Positions 26,857 to 35,918 are shown, counted from the stretch's first letter. The stretch is 64,000 nt of DNA from UBA4742 sp963785815 (GCA_963785815.1 CAWAWN010000002.1:1426001-1490000), one strand, 5' to 3'. Notes: a model not told the origin generated them from the letters alone. Numbers and translations are program-made.

Positions 26857-27342
26857 CAGTCCACGCCCACGCTGCTATTCGATTCGCTCGCCTGCATCGC
26901 CGGTCGCTGCGACATCTCCACCACGGTGGCGGCCATCGCCCCGGTCAGTGGCCTGCGCCTGCCCACCCCGTGCCCGGGGACCCGGCCGGTGCCGGTCATC
27001 AGCTTCCACGGCACCGCCGACCCTGTCGACCCGTACCTGGGCAACGGTCAGGCCTACTGGACCTACAGCGTCCCCGAGGCCGCCTCGCGTTGGGCAGCCC
27101 ACGACGGCTGCTCGGCCACGCCGGTCACCTCGACCCCGGCGACCGACGCCACCGTGACCACCTACGCCTCGTGCTCTCGCGGCTCCACCGTCGAGCTCTA
27201 CACCCTGGCCGGGGCCGGCCACACCTGGCCAGGCGGGCCGCCCCTGCCGGCCAGCCTCACCAAGGTCCTCGGCCCCCAGTTCCACGGGGTCGACGCCAAC
27301 CAGCTCATGTGGTCGTTCTTCGAGGCCCACCCCCTACCCTGA
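26857..27342 (+). pseudogene. C-terminal half of a PHB-depolymerase/LpqC-type esterase
   Basis: The frame starts right after an in-frame TGA (26854-26856) and reads FDSLACIAGR, then VAAIAPVSGLRL and FHGTADPVDPYLGN (catalytic Asp region) and a catalytic His in AGAGHTWPGGPP. The N-terminal half with the oxyanion hole and the Ser nucleophile is missing. The family hydrolyses polyhydroxyalkanoate or feruloyl esters outside the cell. This is a truncated remnant; no partner fragment is visible upstream. Confidence 0.72.
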
Positions 27343-27697
27343 CGACGCCAGGCCCGAGCCATAGCCGGTGGGTCTGACCGGCGCCGCGACGACGTTCCAT
27401 GCCTGCGTTGTGAGCTCCAGGGCGTAGCCCCCCGCTCGGGCGACCGGGGTTCGATGGAACGGATGCGCGACACCGTCGCAGTGCTGATCATCGGTGACAG
27501 GTTGGCCAAGAGGCCGCGTGGCGGATGGTGCGACCTCTTCGCTGCGTGAGAAGAGCAACGTTGTAAGCGGTCGACAGCGCAATCGAAAAGTGCTGGTCAC
27601 AGCGCTGCCGACTCCCGAGCCAGGGAACCCCCAGCGGACCTTTGGGTGCCCAATCAGGTCCCCCCGCCGATACATGACCACCACATCTGTGGCCAAG
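27343..27697. other. Intergenic stretch between esterase remnant and IS remnant
   Basis: No convincing gene, RNA or operator is seen. A 120-codon frame on the - strand (27334-27696) has irregular composition and no recognisable domain. The stretch marks the left border of the island that follows. Confidence 0.5.
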
Positions 27698-27919
27698 TGA
27701 TTCGGCCTGGGTTTGACGGGTGCTCGTCGGTTTGGATTTCACTCAGGCCGCGTTGGCCTGAGTGAGGTCACGGTGGTGGGCGGCTTCGACCTCGGCGGAG
27801 CCGCCCGGTCTTGAACAGCGCGTTGACCGATTCGGCCATCGCGTTGTCGTAGCTGTCGCCGACGGTCCCGATCGACGCGAGGGCGCCGATCTCGTCGAAG
27901 CGGTCGGTGTGCGTCGAGG
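27698..27919 (-). mobile_element. IS3-family element remnant (transposase orfB 3' end and terminal repeat)
   Basis: On the - strand the end of the DDE domain is recognisable: SIGTVGDSYDNAMAESVNALFKT, with the catalytic Glu, directly followed (in another frame) by the usual orfB tail AEVEAAHHRDL, so an internal stretch is deleted. The sequence from 27698, TGATTCGGCCTGGGTTTG, resembles an IS3-type terminal inverted repeat (TGA-n-CG-n-CC-n-GGGTTTG). The 5' part of the element is gone. It cannot transpose. It borders the methyltransferase gene at 27920. Confidence 0.75.
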
Positions 27920-28777
27920 CTACGGGCGCCGACCGATCGCGATCTGCACGGAATCCCGAAGCGTGTAGCCGTCGGGTCCGCGCATCGAGCGAAGCCGGGC
28001 GAAGCACGCGTGCTTGAGCTGCGCCAGTTGCCCGTCGTCGAGCAACTCGAAGAAGAGACGGTCCCCGTGGGTCTGGGCCCATCTCCACCACGACTCCTCG
28101 TCGACCAGGACGAACTCGGCGCTCGCAGTGGCGACGGCGACTCGACCGAATCCCGCATCCCGGATCAGCGATCCGGCGTCGAGGACTCGTCGCTCCTTCC
28201 CGTTCCGCTTCGCGGGCGAGACTGCCGCTTGCAGCTGGGCCGGCTCGAGGGCCTGCATGGCCATCTCTGGGAAGAAGTCGATCTCCTTGTCGATGTCGTC
28301 CAGCAGTGAGATGGCCACCCTGCCCCCCGGGCGGAGGACCCTCACCATCTCGCTGAGGGCTCGACCGGCATCGGGGAAGAAATTGAGGGCGTGGGCGCAC
28401 GTCACGACGTCGAACGAGCCCGACGCGAACGGCAGAGCCTCAGCATCCGCCGAGATGGCAACTGCTCGGCCCGGACACCGCTCCTCGATGTCACGCGACA
28501 GCAGTTCGACCATGCGGGCCGTGAGGTCGATGCCGGCGGCGACACCCGACCCGTCCAGCCGCTCCACGGCGGGGAAGAGCACGGCTCCGCGACCAGTCGC
28601 GATGTCGAGCAGACGATCCTCGCCCTGTGGAGCGACCGCATCGACCAGCACCCGACCGAAGTACTCGAACCACGGGATCACCGAGTCGTACTCGGGTGCG
28701 GCTCCGGTGAAGATCCGGACCGTCCGCTCCTTGCTCCGGCGACCCTCCTCGCGAGCGCATTGCATCGTGGCCGCCAT
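27920..28777 (-). CDS. Class I SAM-dependent methyltransferase (UbiE/COQ5-like)
   Basis: The 285-aa protein has the SAM motif I LLDIATGRGAVLFP (near residue 58), motif II-like acidic AISADAEALPF, and motif III VLRPGGRVAISLL. This pattern is typical of small-molecule methyltransferases. The ATG at 28777 shares its A with the TGA of the agmatinase-family gene (TGATG), so it is the last gene of the serine hydrolase-agmatinase-methyltransferase unit led by the palindrome at 31055. Confidence 0.87.
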   Translation of the reverse strand: MAATMQCAREEGRRSKERTVRIFTGAAPEYDSVIPWFEYFGRVLVDAVAPQGEDRLLDIATGRGAVLFPAVERLDGSGVAAGIDLTARMVELLSRDIEERCPGRAVAISADAEALPFASGSFDVVTCAHALNFFPDAGRALSEMVRVLRPGGRVAISLLDDIDKEIDFFPEMAMQALEPAQLQAAVSPAKRNGKERRVLDAGSLIRDAGFGRVAVATASAEFVLVDEESWWRWAQTHGDRLFFELLDDGQLAQLKHACFARLRSMRGPDGYTLRDSVQIAIGRRP

Positions 28778-29802
28778 CAGCTCACCTCCACGCCGCCGAC
28801 TTCTTGTCGTTCGCGCTTGCGCTGCGCCATCGACACCAACGCTTCGAAGATCACGCGGAGCGCGATGTGCGTCGTCACGTCGCTCTGGTCGTATGGCGGC
28901 GAGAGCTCCACGACGTCCATCCCGACGATGTTCACCTGGCGCGCCACCCTCCTCACGGATTGGAGCAGATCGATCGACGTCATCCCCCCCGGCTCGGGTG
29001 TTCCCGTGCCCGGTGCGAAGCCTGGGTCGAGCACGTCGACGTCGACCGACAGGTAGAACGCGTCTGGGCCGCGCCGCGCCCAGTCGATGACATCCTGGAG
29101 GACCTCCCGGCAGCCGCGCTCCCAGATCTCGGTCATGGTGTGCGCCCGCATCCCTTGGCCGCGCATCCAGGTGAGCGTCTCGTCGCACGGCCAATACCCG
29201 CGCAGGCCGATCTGGAGGAAGTCGGACCCCGAGATCGCTCCTGACTCGATGAGGCGTCGCATCGGCGTTCCGTGGCTGGCCCGGTTACCGGCGATGATGT
29301 CGTCCGCGTCCGCGTGCGCATCGAAGTGGACCATGCCCACCCGTCCGAAGCCGTGGTGCCGGGCGACGGCGGTCGCCGCCGGCCAGGTCACCGAGTGATC
29401 GCCCCCGAGGACGATCGGAACGATCCCTCGACACGCGACCTCGCCGACGCGTTGCTCGATGGCCTGGTGCGACGCCTCGGCCATGCCGGGGCTGCAGATC
29501 GCGTCGCCGTAGTCGACCACGTCCAGGTGGTCATACAACGACATGCCGGCATCCAGCTGGAAGCCGCTGCCGGCGGACGCGACCTGGCACCTCAGCGCTC
29601 GTGGTCCGAACCTCGCGCCGGCGCGATATGTGGTCGAGTCGTCCCACGGAGCGCCGACGACCGCGACGTCCGGCTTCCGCCGATCGAGCTCGTCCGGCTC
29701 GGTGAGGAGGGGCCGTCTCGCGAAGGTGGGCAACCCCTGGTACGCGAAGGCGTGCAACTGGGCCTCGAACCCTGGCCGGCTGTCGTCTCTCGTTGCGTCC
29801 AT
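28777..29802 (-). CDS. Agmatinase/arginase (ureohydrolase) family enzyme
   Basis: The 341-aa protein has the dimanganese signatures of the family: GGDHSVT (His ligand), FDAHADADD (two Asp and His ligands) and SVDVDVLDPGFAPG (two Asp ligands). These hydrolyse a guanidino group to urea, as in agmatine or guanidinobutyrate, or related amidino groups. An amidinotransferase is encoded in the same island, so it may later remove or act on that guanidino group (inference). ATG start; 35 bases after the serine hydrolase gene and coupled to the methyltransferase. Confidence 0.9.
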   Translation of the reverse strand: MDATRDDSRPGFEAQLHAFAYQGLPTFARRPLLTEPDELDRRKPDVAVVGAPWDDSTTYRAGARFGPRALRCQVASAGSGFQLDAGMSLYDHLDVVDYGDAICSPGMAEASHQAIEQRVGEVACRGIVPIVLGGDHSVTWPAATAVARHHGFGRVGMVHFDAHADADDIIAGNRASHGTPMRRLIESGAISGSDFLQIGLRGYWPCDETLTWMRGQGMRAHTMTEIWERGCREVLQDVIDWARRGPDAFYLSVDVDVLDPGFAPGTGTPEPGGMTSIDLLQSVRRVARQVNIVGMDVVELSPPYDQSDVTTHIALRVIFEALVSMAQRKRERQEVGGVEVS

Positions 29803-29837
29803 CTCTCCCCTTCCCTAGGTGGGAGTCGAGCGCGCGG

Positions 29838-30989
29838 TCAAAGGATCGCGGCGAGCGTGGCGTTCACGTACAGGTCCACGGCCCACGGTGGATGAGGGAC
29901 ATCCCTGCCGGGCGCGGAGGCGGCGAAGAACGCGCCGACGAGATCGTGGTGCGGATCGCCCCACAGGAACATCCCTCCCGCGCCGACATGCGAGAAGCTG
30001 CCGAGCGCCAGCACCGGAAAGTGCATCTTCCGCGAGATGTTCGACCGGAAGGCGCGGCCGGCGGCGCCGCACTGGTCGGGGGTTGTCACCGACCAACCGA
30101 AGCCCCAAGAGGCTTCGACGTGACGGTGGCGCACACTCGAGAGCCCGATCCCCGGGATCTGGTTGCGCGTCATCTCCCGAACGGCATGGGGGCTCAGCAC
30201 GGTCGGGTCCGGCGCGCGGCCGGCGTCCAGGTGCACCTGCGCGAGGGCGGCCATGTCTGCGGCCGTCGACCACCCGCCTCCAGAGGAGCTGGGATGGACG
30301 AGGAACCGGTCGTCGTGCGAGGGGTCGTCATCCTCGATCGGCCGCACCGATCCCCGCCGGGCCTCGAGGTCTGGCGCGATGGCGGTGTCGACCATCCCGA
30401 GCGGCGCGAAGACCCGATCCCGGCAGAAGGCCGCGAACGGGCGGCCAGACACCCGGCGGATGATCTCGCCCAGAAGCTCGTAGTTGAGGTTGCAGTAGGC
30501 CATCGCCGCGCCCGGGGTTCGGTGCAGCGGCAGCTCATATGTCGAGCGGAGGTACCGCTCGAGGAACGCGTCCTGGGTGGCGTCCAGGGTCGCCGGGTCA
30601 GGTGGAGTCGTCGCCGCCAGCCGCTCGCATTCGTCGAGCGGGTCCTCGAGCCCGGAGGTGTGCGTGAGGAGGTGATGGACGCAGACGTCGTCCTTTCCCT
30701 CGCCCGTGAACTCCGGCACGTACTCGGCGACCGGACGGGTCAGGCCGACCAGCCCCTCGTCGACCAGCGTCATGAGCGCGGCAGCGGTGATCGGCTTGGT
30801 GAGCGACGACAGTGGGAACAGCGTGTCGGTCCGTGCCGCTTGGACGGCCGGTCGACTCGTGCGACGAAAGGCTTCGTGAAGCACGACGGTTCCTCGCCGG
30901 GCGATGAGCACGACGACGACGTCGTGCACCCCGGCCGCGACCCAACGATGCGTGAGGTCGCGGATGTGCTCGATTCGTTCCGGCGCCAT
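29838..30989 (-). CDS. Serine beta-lactamase/DD-peptidase-like hydrolase
   Basis: The 383-aa protein has SSLTKP (SxxK nucleophile, near residue 63), the YxN-type YCNLNYEL motif, and a late His/Gly-rich segment (FSHVGAGG) in place of KTG. It belongs to the class C-like esterase/peptidase group, including natural-product esterases and transacylases. No signal peptide, so cytoplasmic. ATG 30989 is chosen because GGAGG lies five bases upstream; an ATG at 31085 overlapping the Trm112-like stop would put the operator at 31055 inside the coding region. Confidence 0.87.
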   Translation of the reverse strand: MAPERIEHIRDLTHRWVAAGVHDVVVVLIARRGTVVLHEAFRRTSRPAVQAARTDTLFPLSSLTKPITAAALMTLVDEGLVGLTRPVAEYVPEFTGEGKDDVCVHHLLTHTSGLEDPLDECERLAATTPPDPATLDATQDAFLERYLRSTYELPLHRTPGAAMAYCNLNYELLGEIIRRVSGRPFAAFCRDRVFAPLGMVDTAIAPDLEARRGSVRPIEDDDPSHDDRFLVHPSSSGGGWSTAADMAALAQVHLDAGRAPDPTVLSPHAVREMTRNQIPGIGLSSVRHRHVEASWGFGWSVTTPDQCGAAGRAFRSNISRKMHFPVLALGSFSHVGAGGMFLWGDPHHDLVGAFFAASAPGRDVPHPPWAVDLYVNATLAAIL

Positions 30990-31054
30990 CCCCACCTCCG
31001 AGGCAGCTCCGGTTCGCAAGCCGCGCTGCGGGTAACAGGAGCGCGCGCCGCGGT

Positions 31055-31070
31055 CGACAAGGTCTTGTCG
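31055..31070. promoter_or_regulatory. Island operator, copy a (CGACAAG-GT-CTTGTCG)
   Basis: A perfect 16-base palindrome with 7-nt arms, located 66 bases before the start of the serine hydrolase gene on the - strand. The same arms recur at 36931, 49311 and 58163, each in front of a gene unit. It is a likely repressor or activator site of the island. Confidence 0.75.
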
Positions 31071-31081
31071 AAGGCTGCTCG

Positions 31082-31291
31082 TCATCGCGGCGACACGCGC
31101 AGCAGTTTCTCGTGCTCGGCGTCATCGACGGGCTCACCGCTCTCGATGAGTAGGATCGGTATGCCGTCGCCGATGGGGTACCGACGGCGTAGCCGGGGGT
31201 TGTAGAGCACCTCGTCACCTTCGAGGTAGATGAGCGTTCCTTTGTCCTCAGGACAGGCGAGGACGTCGAGCAGTTCCGGGGTGAGCGCCAT
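31082..31291 (-). CDS. Trm112-like (UPF0434) small protein
   Basis: The 69-aa protein matches the Trm112/YcaR fold: LTPELLDVLACPEDKGTL at the start and RRYPIGDGIPILLIES at the C-terminus. Usual members have two CxxC pairs for zinc; here only one Cys (ACPEDK) remains. Trm112 proteins activate and stabilise methyltransferases, and three methyltransferases are encoded in this island, so a partner role is possible (inference). ATG 31291 is where homology starts. Confidence 0.82.
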   Translation of the reverse strand: MALTPELLDVLACPEDKGTLIYLEGDEVLYNPRLRRRYPIGDGIPILLIESGEPVDDAEHEKLLRVSPR

Positions 31292-31443
31292 GGCGCGGAT
31301 CGTCCCATGGCCGGCCGCGTCGTCGCTACCACGGTTCTGGCGATGTGCACCGCTGGTCGCGTGATCGTTGCTGCCGAGATGGCGATGAGGGTTCAATCCG
31401 CGTCGACATGACGTGACCGACGTGGACCTGAGGAGCTGAGCGA

Positions 31444-32598
31444 GTGCCGACCGACCTGGTGATCTCCGCCGACTCGCACATCAACGAGCCTCCGGACCTC
31501 TGGTCCAATCGGGTGGGGCCATCGCTGCGCGACCGGGCGCCCCGGATGCAGCGCTTCGAGCAAGGCGACGCATGGATCGTCGAGGGAGCGCTCGACCCGA
31601 TCAACTTCGGGAGCAACTGCTCGGCCGGCGTGGAGGCCGAGGCTCGTCGGGACTGGATCCGCTGGGGCGAGGTCGGTGAGGGCGGGTACCTGCCCGCGTC
31701 ACGCGTCCGCGACCAGGACCGCGACGGTGTCTCCGCCGAGGTGATCTACCCCACCCCGCGGATCGGTTGCGCCCTCGCGTGGCAACGGACCGACCGAGCG
31801 CTCCATCTCGCGTGCATCCGCGCCTACAACGATTGGCTCTCGGAGTTCTGCGCCGCGGCTCCGAACCGCTTGTGGGGCGTGGCGATGCTGCCGAACGTCG
31901 GGGTCGACGCCACTGTGGCGGAGCTGCACCGCGTGCTGGCGATGCCCGGGATCCGCGGCGTGCTGTTCGCGTTGTACCCGCACGGCGGGGAGACGCCCGT
32001 TCCCGAGGACGACCTCGTCTGGGGGCTCGCCGCGGAAGCGAGCATGCCACTGTCGATCCACGTGACCTTCGCGACGCACCAGCAGGGCGCCAAGTCGCGG
32101 GGCAAGCTCACGAGCGGGCTTCGGTTCCTCGACGCGCCGATCCGCGCCTCGCAGTTCATCTTCGGCGGCGTCTTCGATCGGTTCCGCGATCTGCAGCTCG
32201 TCCTCGCCGAGGTCGATTGCGGATGGGTCCCCTACTTCGCCGAGCAGCTCGACGACCGCTTCGACCGCGCTCCCTCGACGGTGCGGACGAGCATCGCCCG
32301 GAGGCCGAGCGACTACTTCGCAGAGAACGTGTCGTGCACGTTCGTCACCGATCGCTACGGGCTGCGCAACCGGGATGCAGTCGGTGTCTCCCAGATCATG
32401 TGGTCGAGCGACTATCCGCACAGCGGATCGGACTGGCCGAACTCCTTGTCTCACATCGACCGACAGCTCGCCGGCATCTCGCCGGGTGAGCGAGCGCTGA
32501 TACTGGCCGGCAACGCCTGCCGGCTGTACGGCCCGATCGACGGGGCGGCTGGGTGCCCGATCGGCGACGCGCCGAGCAACACCGTGGGGGCCCTCTGA
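31444..32598 (+). CDS. Amidohydrolase-2-family metal-dependent hydrolase/decarboxylase
   Basis: The 384-aa TIM-barrel protein begins VISADSHINEP, with the first strand's metal-ligand pair (D-x-H), and ends with WSSDYPHSGSDWP, the terminal Asp ligand. The family includes decarboxylases (ACMSD, gamma-resorcylate) and hydrolases. GTG 31444 with GAGGAG upstream. It is separated by one base from the ATP-grasp gene and begins a three-gene + strand unit. Its promoter must lie in 31292-31443, where no island operator is seen. Confidence 0.87.
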   Translation: MPTDLVISADSHINEPPDLWSNRVGPSLRDRAPRMQRFEQGDAWIVEGALDPINFGSNCSAGVEAEARRDWIRWGEVGEGGYLPASRVRDQDRDGVSAEVIYPTPRIGCALAWQRTDRALHLACIRAYNDWLSEFCAAAPNRLWGVAMLPNVGVDATVAELHRVLAMPGIRGVLFALYPHGGETPVPEDDLVWGLAAEASMPLSIHVTFATHQQGAKSRGKLTSGLRFLDAPIRASQFIFGGVFDRFRDLQLVLAEVDCGWVPYFAEQLDDRFDRAPSTVRTSIARRPSDYFAENVSCTFVTDRYGLRNRDAVGVSQIMWSSDYPHSGSDWPNSLSHIDRQLAGISPGERALILAGNACRLYGPIDGAAGCPIGDAPSNTVGAL

Positions 32599-32599
32599 C

Positions 32600-33562
32600 A
32601 TGGGCGACCTCGCCACCGATCTCCAGGGGGCACGAATCGGGGTGCTCGCTGGAGGTGACCCGCACCCGCACCTGGTCTGGCCGGTCATCGACCGGATCCA
32701 TGCCGCGCTGACCACGAAGGGCTACGACGCAGTGGTGATCGATCTCGAGGCCGACGGCTTCGTCGACGGTCTCGCGAACGTCGACGTGGCCTTCATCGCG
32801 CATTGGGGTCGAGTGGGCGACACCGGGCGGGTCCAGGGCATGCTCGATCTGCTCGGGCTGCCATACACGTGCTCCGGCGCCATCGCGACCGGGGTGGCCA
32901 AGGACAAGCTGAAGAGCAAGAAGCTCCTCCGCTTCGAGGGCCTGCCGACACCTGACTTCTTCGAGGTCGAGGCTGACGCCGATCCCGAGCGGCAAGCCGA
33001 AGCCATGATCGCGGAGCTCGGCCTCCCGATCGTGGCGAAGCCGATCTACGAAGGCGGCAGCTACGGCATCCAGTTGTGTCGGGACGCCGCTGATGTGGCC
33101 AAGGCGTTCGCGGACCCGTCGTTCGGGCCGAAGTTCGGCGAGCGCTTCATGAGCGGCCGCGGGTTCACGGTGGCGATCCTCGAGGACGCGACCGACATGA
33201 CGGTGCTTCCCGCCCACGAGATCGTGTTCATCGACGGGCGACCCTTCCTGGGCCCGGTCGAGTTGTTCACGCCGGGAATGTCGTGGTCGGCCGTGCCCTC
33301 CGATGAGGACGCGGAGCTCGTGACCGAGCTAGAGGGCCTCGCCCGTCGGGCCCACGAAGTCATCGGCGCGTTCGGGCTCTCGAGAACCGACTTCAAGCTC
33401 GACGCCGCCGGCCGCCCGCAGATCCTCGAACTGAACCCCTTGCCGGCCATGACCACGATGAGCGACCTTCCCTTCTCGGCGGAACGGGCCGGGATCCCGT
33501 TCGACGACCTCGTCGAACGGATCCTGCGGACTGCGGTCGACCGTCCCGATCGCGCCCGATAG
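32600..33562 (+). CDS. D-Ala-D-Ala-ligase-like ATP-grasp enzyme
   Basis: The 320-aa protein has the Ddl domain order: N-terminal Rossmann-like part (IGVLAGGDPHPH), ATP-grasp part with KDKLKSKKLL, IVAKPIYEGGSYGI (P-loop-like lid with Lys) and the Mg-binding end DFKLDAAGRPQILELNPLPAM. The chemistry is ATP-dependent joining of a carboxylate to an amine. In natural-product clusters such enzymes make single amide bonds. The island has no other peptide-forming enzyme except possibly tRNA-dependent ones, so it is a likely scaffold builder (inference). Confidence 0.88.
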   Translation: MGDLATDLQGARIGVLAGGDPHPHLVWPVIDRIHAALTTKGYDAVVIDLEADGFVDGLANVDVAFIAHWGRVGDTGRVQGMLDLLGLPYTCSGAIATGVAKDKLKSKKLLRFEGLPTPDFFEVEADADPERQAEAMIAELGLPIVAKPIYEGGSYGIQLCRDAADVAKAFADPSFGPKFGERFMSGRGFTVAILEDATDMTVLPAHEIVFIDGRPFLGPVELFTPGMSWSAVPSDEDAELVTELEGLARRAHEVIGAFGLSRTDFKLDAAGRPQILELNPLPAMTTMSDLPFSAERAGIPFDDLVERILRTAVDRPDRAR

Positions 33563-33586
33563 GCCTGGCAGCGGAAGGTCGATCTG

Positions 33587-34543
33587 ATGGGCGACCGGAT
33601 CGACAAGGCCACCGATGCCAGGACGGCCTTGCTGCAGCAGCTGCGTGCCGATCGCCGTGTCGTCGAAGCCGACCGGCTCGAGCTCGAGACGTCGGTTCCC
33701 CGGCTCGAGCGGCAGCACCGCCGTGCCTTGCGAGAGCTGACCGTCTTGCGCTACGAGGGCGAGCCGCTCTACGTCGCCAAGGTGCCCCTCGGCGACGACG
33801 ACGGGCGGGTCGCGTCAGAGTTCTCGAAGCTCCAGGAGATCGACGCCCGCGTCGCCGCCTGCCGCCCCCTCCGCCGGGCTGGCGCCGGGTTCGTCATGGC
33901 CTACGTCCCCGCGGCCGACCTGCCCGATCTCTTCACCTCGATGTCTCCTTCCGAGTGGCGAGCGGCTGGTGAGGCGGTCGTCGATGCGATGGTCGATCTG
34001 CAGAACACCGGGCCGGTCGTACGACGACACCATCGAGCTCGACCTCAGGACGTCCTCCGGGGATACCACGTCGGCCTCTCGACCCTCGACCCGCGATCGC
34101 GCGCTGCGGTCCACCAGATGCACGTCGGACCTGCTCACGGCGATCTCGCCGCGTGGAATGTGCGCTATGACCCGGCGACGCGCCGGGTCGGCATCGTCGA
34201 CTGGGAGGACTACCGATCGGCCGGGTTGCCGGCCCTCGACATCATCAACTTCGTGGCCACGCTGGCCGTCGTGATGCACGAGGGTCCCGGGTCGTGGGAC
34301 GACGTCTACACGCGAGCGTTCGAGCAACCGGGCGAGTACCGGGACCTGGCCACGGGCCTGGTCCGCCGCTGGGCGGCGCGAACCGCGGATAGCGCGCGGG
34401 ACACGATGACGCTGCTCCCTGCCTACTGCGAGGCGATGGAGCAACGCATCGCACGCGAGTGCCGTTCCACCGAGCACATGTTCTTCGCCACGTTCGCTCG
34501 TCGGTTCGCGGCCGCTGATCTGCCATGGGTCCGGTCCCTCTAG
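33587..34543 (+). CDS. APH/choline-kinase-like phosphotransferase
   Basis: The 318-aa protein shows a kinase-like C-lobe: catalytic AHGDLAAWNVRYD and, 17 residues later, IVDWEDYRSAG, the metal-binding Asp. The N-lobe strand YVAKVPLGDDDG carries the likely ATP-binding Lys. In a gene cluster this could be a self-resistance or biosynthetic kinase. ATG start 24 bases after the ATP-grasp gene. The last 16 codons lie inside a 60-bp tandem duplication. Confidence 0.82.
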   Translation: MGDRIDKATDARTALLQQLRADRRVVEADRLELETSVPRLERQHRRALRELTVLRYEGEPLYVAKVPLGDDDGRVASEFSKLQEIDARVAACRPLRRAGAGFVMAYVPAADLPDLFTSMSPSEWRAAGEAVVDAMVDLQNTGPVVRRHHRARPQDVLRGYHVGLSTLDPRSRAAVHQMHVGPAHGDLAAWNVRYDPATRRVGIVDWEDYRSAGLPALDIINFVATLAVVMHEGPGSWDDVYTRAFEQPGEYRDLATGLVRRWAARTADSARDTMTLLPAYCEAMEQRIARECRSTEHMFFATFARRFAAADLPWVRSL

Positions 34544-34616
34544 CGGTTCTCGTACCCTCGTCGGTTCGCGGCCGCTGATCTGCCGTGGGTCCGGTCCCTC
34601 TAGCGGTTCTCGTACC
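34497..34616. repeat. 60-bp tandem duplication at a convergent gene junction
   Basis: Two direct copies, 34497-34556 and 34557-34616, differ at a single base (A at 34525, G at 34585). The first copy ends the kinase gene (TAG at 34541-34543); the second contains the stop of the convergent methyltransferase gene (34600-34602). In the ancestral arrangement both stops would have shared the sequence CTAG. Confidence 0.95.
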
Positions 34617-35268
34617 AGTGATGGAGCTCAGGCGGTGCCGTTCGGCTGACCGGGAGGCGCCCCGGGCGCACCCCGAGGAAGCTGCCACGGGCATTCCGGA
34701 AGAAGATGCCAGGGATCCCCAACTCCCGGATCAACCCCGCCAGCCGGGCATGGTGGCTGCAGTCGGGATGCCCATTGCCCGCATCGTGGGCCACGATGAC
34801 GGCACCGGGCGGTGCGGCTTGCCACCAGACCTGCAGCTCGGTGAGGCGTAGCGACCCGTCCGAATCGAGGATCGTGAGCTCCGCCTGCTCGAGGTCGTCC
34901 GCGGTCGGGCTGCCCTTGGCCGCGAGGCGGATCCGGTCGCCGGTGAAGAACGGGAGCTGCGACAATTTCGCCCGCAGGTCATCGTCCTGCTCGAAGGTCA
35001 GGAGCCGACAGCCTTCGTAGAGGCTGGCGGCAACCCGTCGGGTGACGAATCCCTGCCCGGTCCCGGTCTCCACCACCAGGCGCGGGCGCGTCATCGTGAC
35101 CACGGACGCGACGAACTCGCAGAACTCGACCTCGGGGCTCGCCAGGTTCCAGCTGTGCCAGCCGGGCTCTGCCCACGTGATGAAGCGGGTGTCGTCCGCC
35201 GCTGGTGGCTCCTCGATCCAGACCCGCTCGAACCTCGCGAGATCGACCGACTCGCCGAGGTGGTTCAT
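34600..35268 (-). CDS. Class I SAM methyltransferase-like (cephalosporin-hydroxylase-like)
   Basis: The 222-aa protein has a Rossmann motif LVVETGTGQGFVTR near residue 66, then FEQDDDLRAKL and an ILDSDGS strand with a later VAHDAGNGHPD. The family includes small-molecule O- and N-methyltransferases and the CmcI-type proteins. Its ATG overlaps the TGA of the preceding methyltransferase (ATGA). It ends in the second copy of the tandem duplication. Confidence 0.78.
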   Translation of the reverse strand: MNHLGESVDLARFERVWIEEPPAADDTRFITWAEPGWHSWNLASPEVEFCEFVASVVTMTRPRLVVETGTGQGFVTRRVAASLYEGCRLLTFEQDDDLRAKLSQLPFFTGDRIRLAAKGSPTADDLEQAELTILDSDGSLRLTELQVWWQAAPPGAVIVAHDAGNGHPDCSHHARLAGLIRELGIPGIFFRNARGSFLGVRPGRLPVSRTAPPELHHWYENR

Positions 35269-35918
35269 CCGAGCGGTGTCGCGGTCTCGTTACCCGCTCG
35301 GCGGAACATCGCCATCCAGTGCCACTGCTCCGGTCGCTTCTCCGTGGGCAGCCCGAGGAACCGCTGCAGCCGCTCGCACTCGAGATACGGCAGGAACGTG
35401 TCGAGGATGTCCGCAGAGCGCAACCGGTATGGGCCGCTGCCCTCCGACATCTGGTCGGAGTACCCGCGGAGGACGAACAGGCCGCCCGGACGGAGGAGCC
35501 GGTGGACCTCGGCGGCGTAGCCGTCGCGGCGCGACGGCCTGACGTTGTGGAAGATGAACGAGTCGCTGACGACGTCGGCGCACCCGTCGAGCAGCGGGAC
35601 ATCGAGGATGTCACCGTTCACCCAGCTCACCTCGACACCGGATACGGCCTGGAGCCGACGCGCGACGCCCAACGCGGACCGCGAGAGGTCGACGCCGATC
35701 ACCCGCATCCCGTGCACCGCGAGGAAGACCGACTCCACCCCTGGTCCGGAGCCCAGCTCGACCACGCGGGAACCGCGCTCGATGATGCCCTCCCTGACCA
35801 GCTCGACCAGCTCCGGTCCGGCCGTGCCGGTGAACCATGTGATTTCCCGCAGGGGTCGGGTGTCGTAGACGTCATTGAACGCCTCGACCCAGCGATCTGC
35901 GAAGGCGGTGTCGGGCAA
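35265..35918 (-). CDS. Class I SAM-dependent methyltransferase
   Basis: The 217-aa protein has motif I VVELGSGPGVESVFL (near residue 50), motif II IGVDLSRSALGVA and VNGDILDVPLLDG, and motif III HRLLRPGGLFVLRGY. It is a typical small-molecule methyltransferase. Coupled by ATGA to the second methyltransferase, and 166 bases after the transketolase-like gene. The three probably share the promoter near the palindrome at 36931. Confidence 0.87.
   Translation of the reverse strand: MPDTAFADRWVEAFNDVYDTRPLREITWFTGTAGPELVELVREGIIERGSRVVELGSGPGVESVFLAVHGMRVIGVDLSRSALGVARRLQAVSGVEVSWVNGDILDVPLLDGCADVVSDSFIFHNVRPSRRDGYAAEVHRLLRPGGLFVLRGYSDQMSEGSGPYRLRSADILDTFLPYLECERLQRFLGLPTEKRPEQWHWMAMFRRAGNETATPLG

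Noticed and set aside
26052..27044. - strand frame of about 330 codons
   Set aside because: It crosses the DUF6869-like gene and the esterase remnant. A middle part near 26600-26840 looks somewhat protein-like (hydrophobic stretch) but has no start, motif or conservation evidence.
27334..27696. - strand frame of 120 codons next to the IS remnant
   Set aside because: Irregular composition, no domain, no ribosome-binding site.
33600..33610. CGACAAGGCC near 33601 as an operator
   Set aside because: Only one half-site, inside coding sequence.
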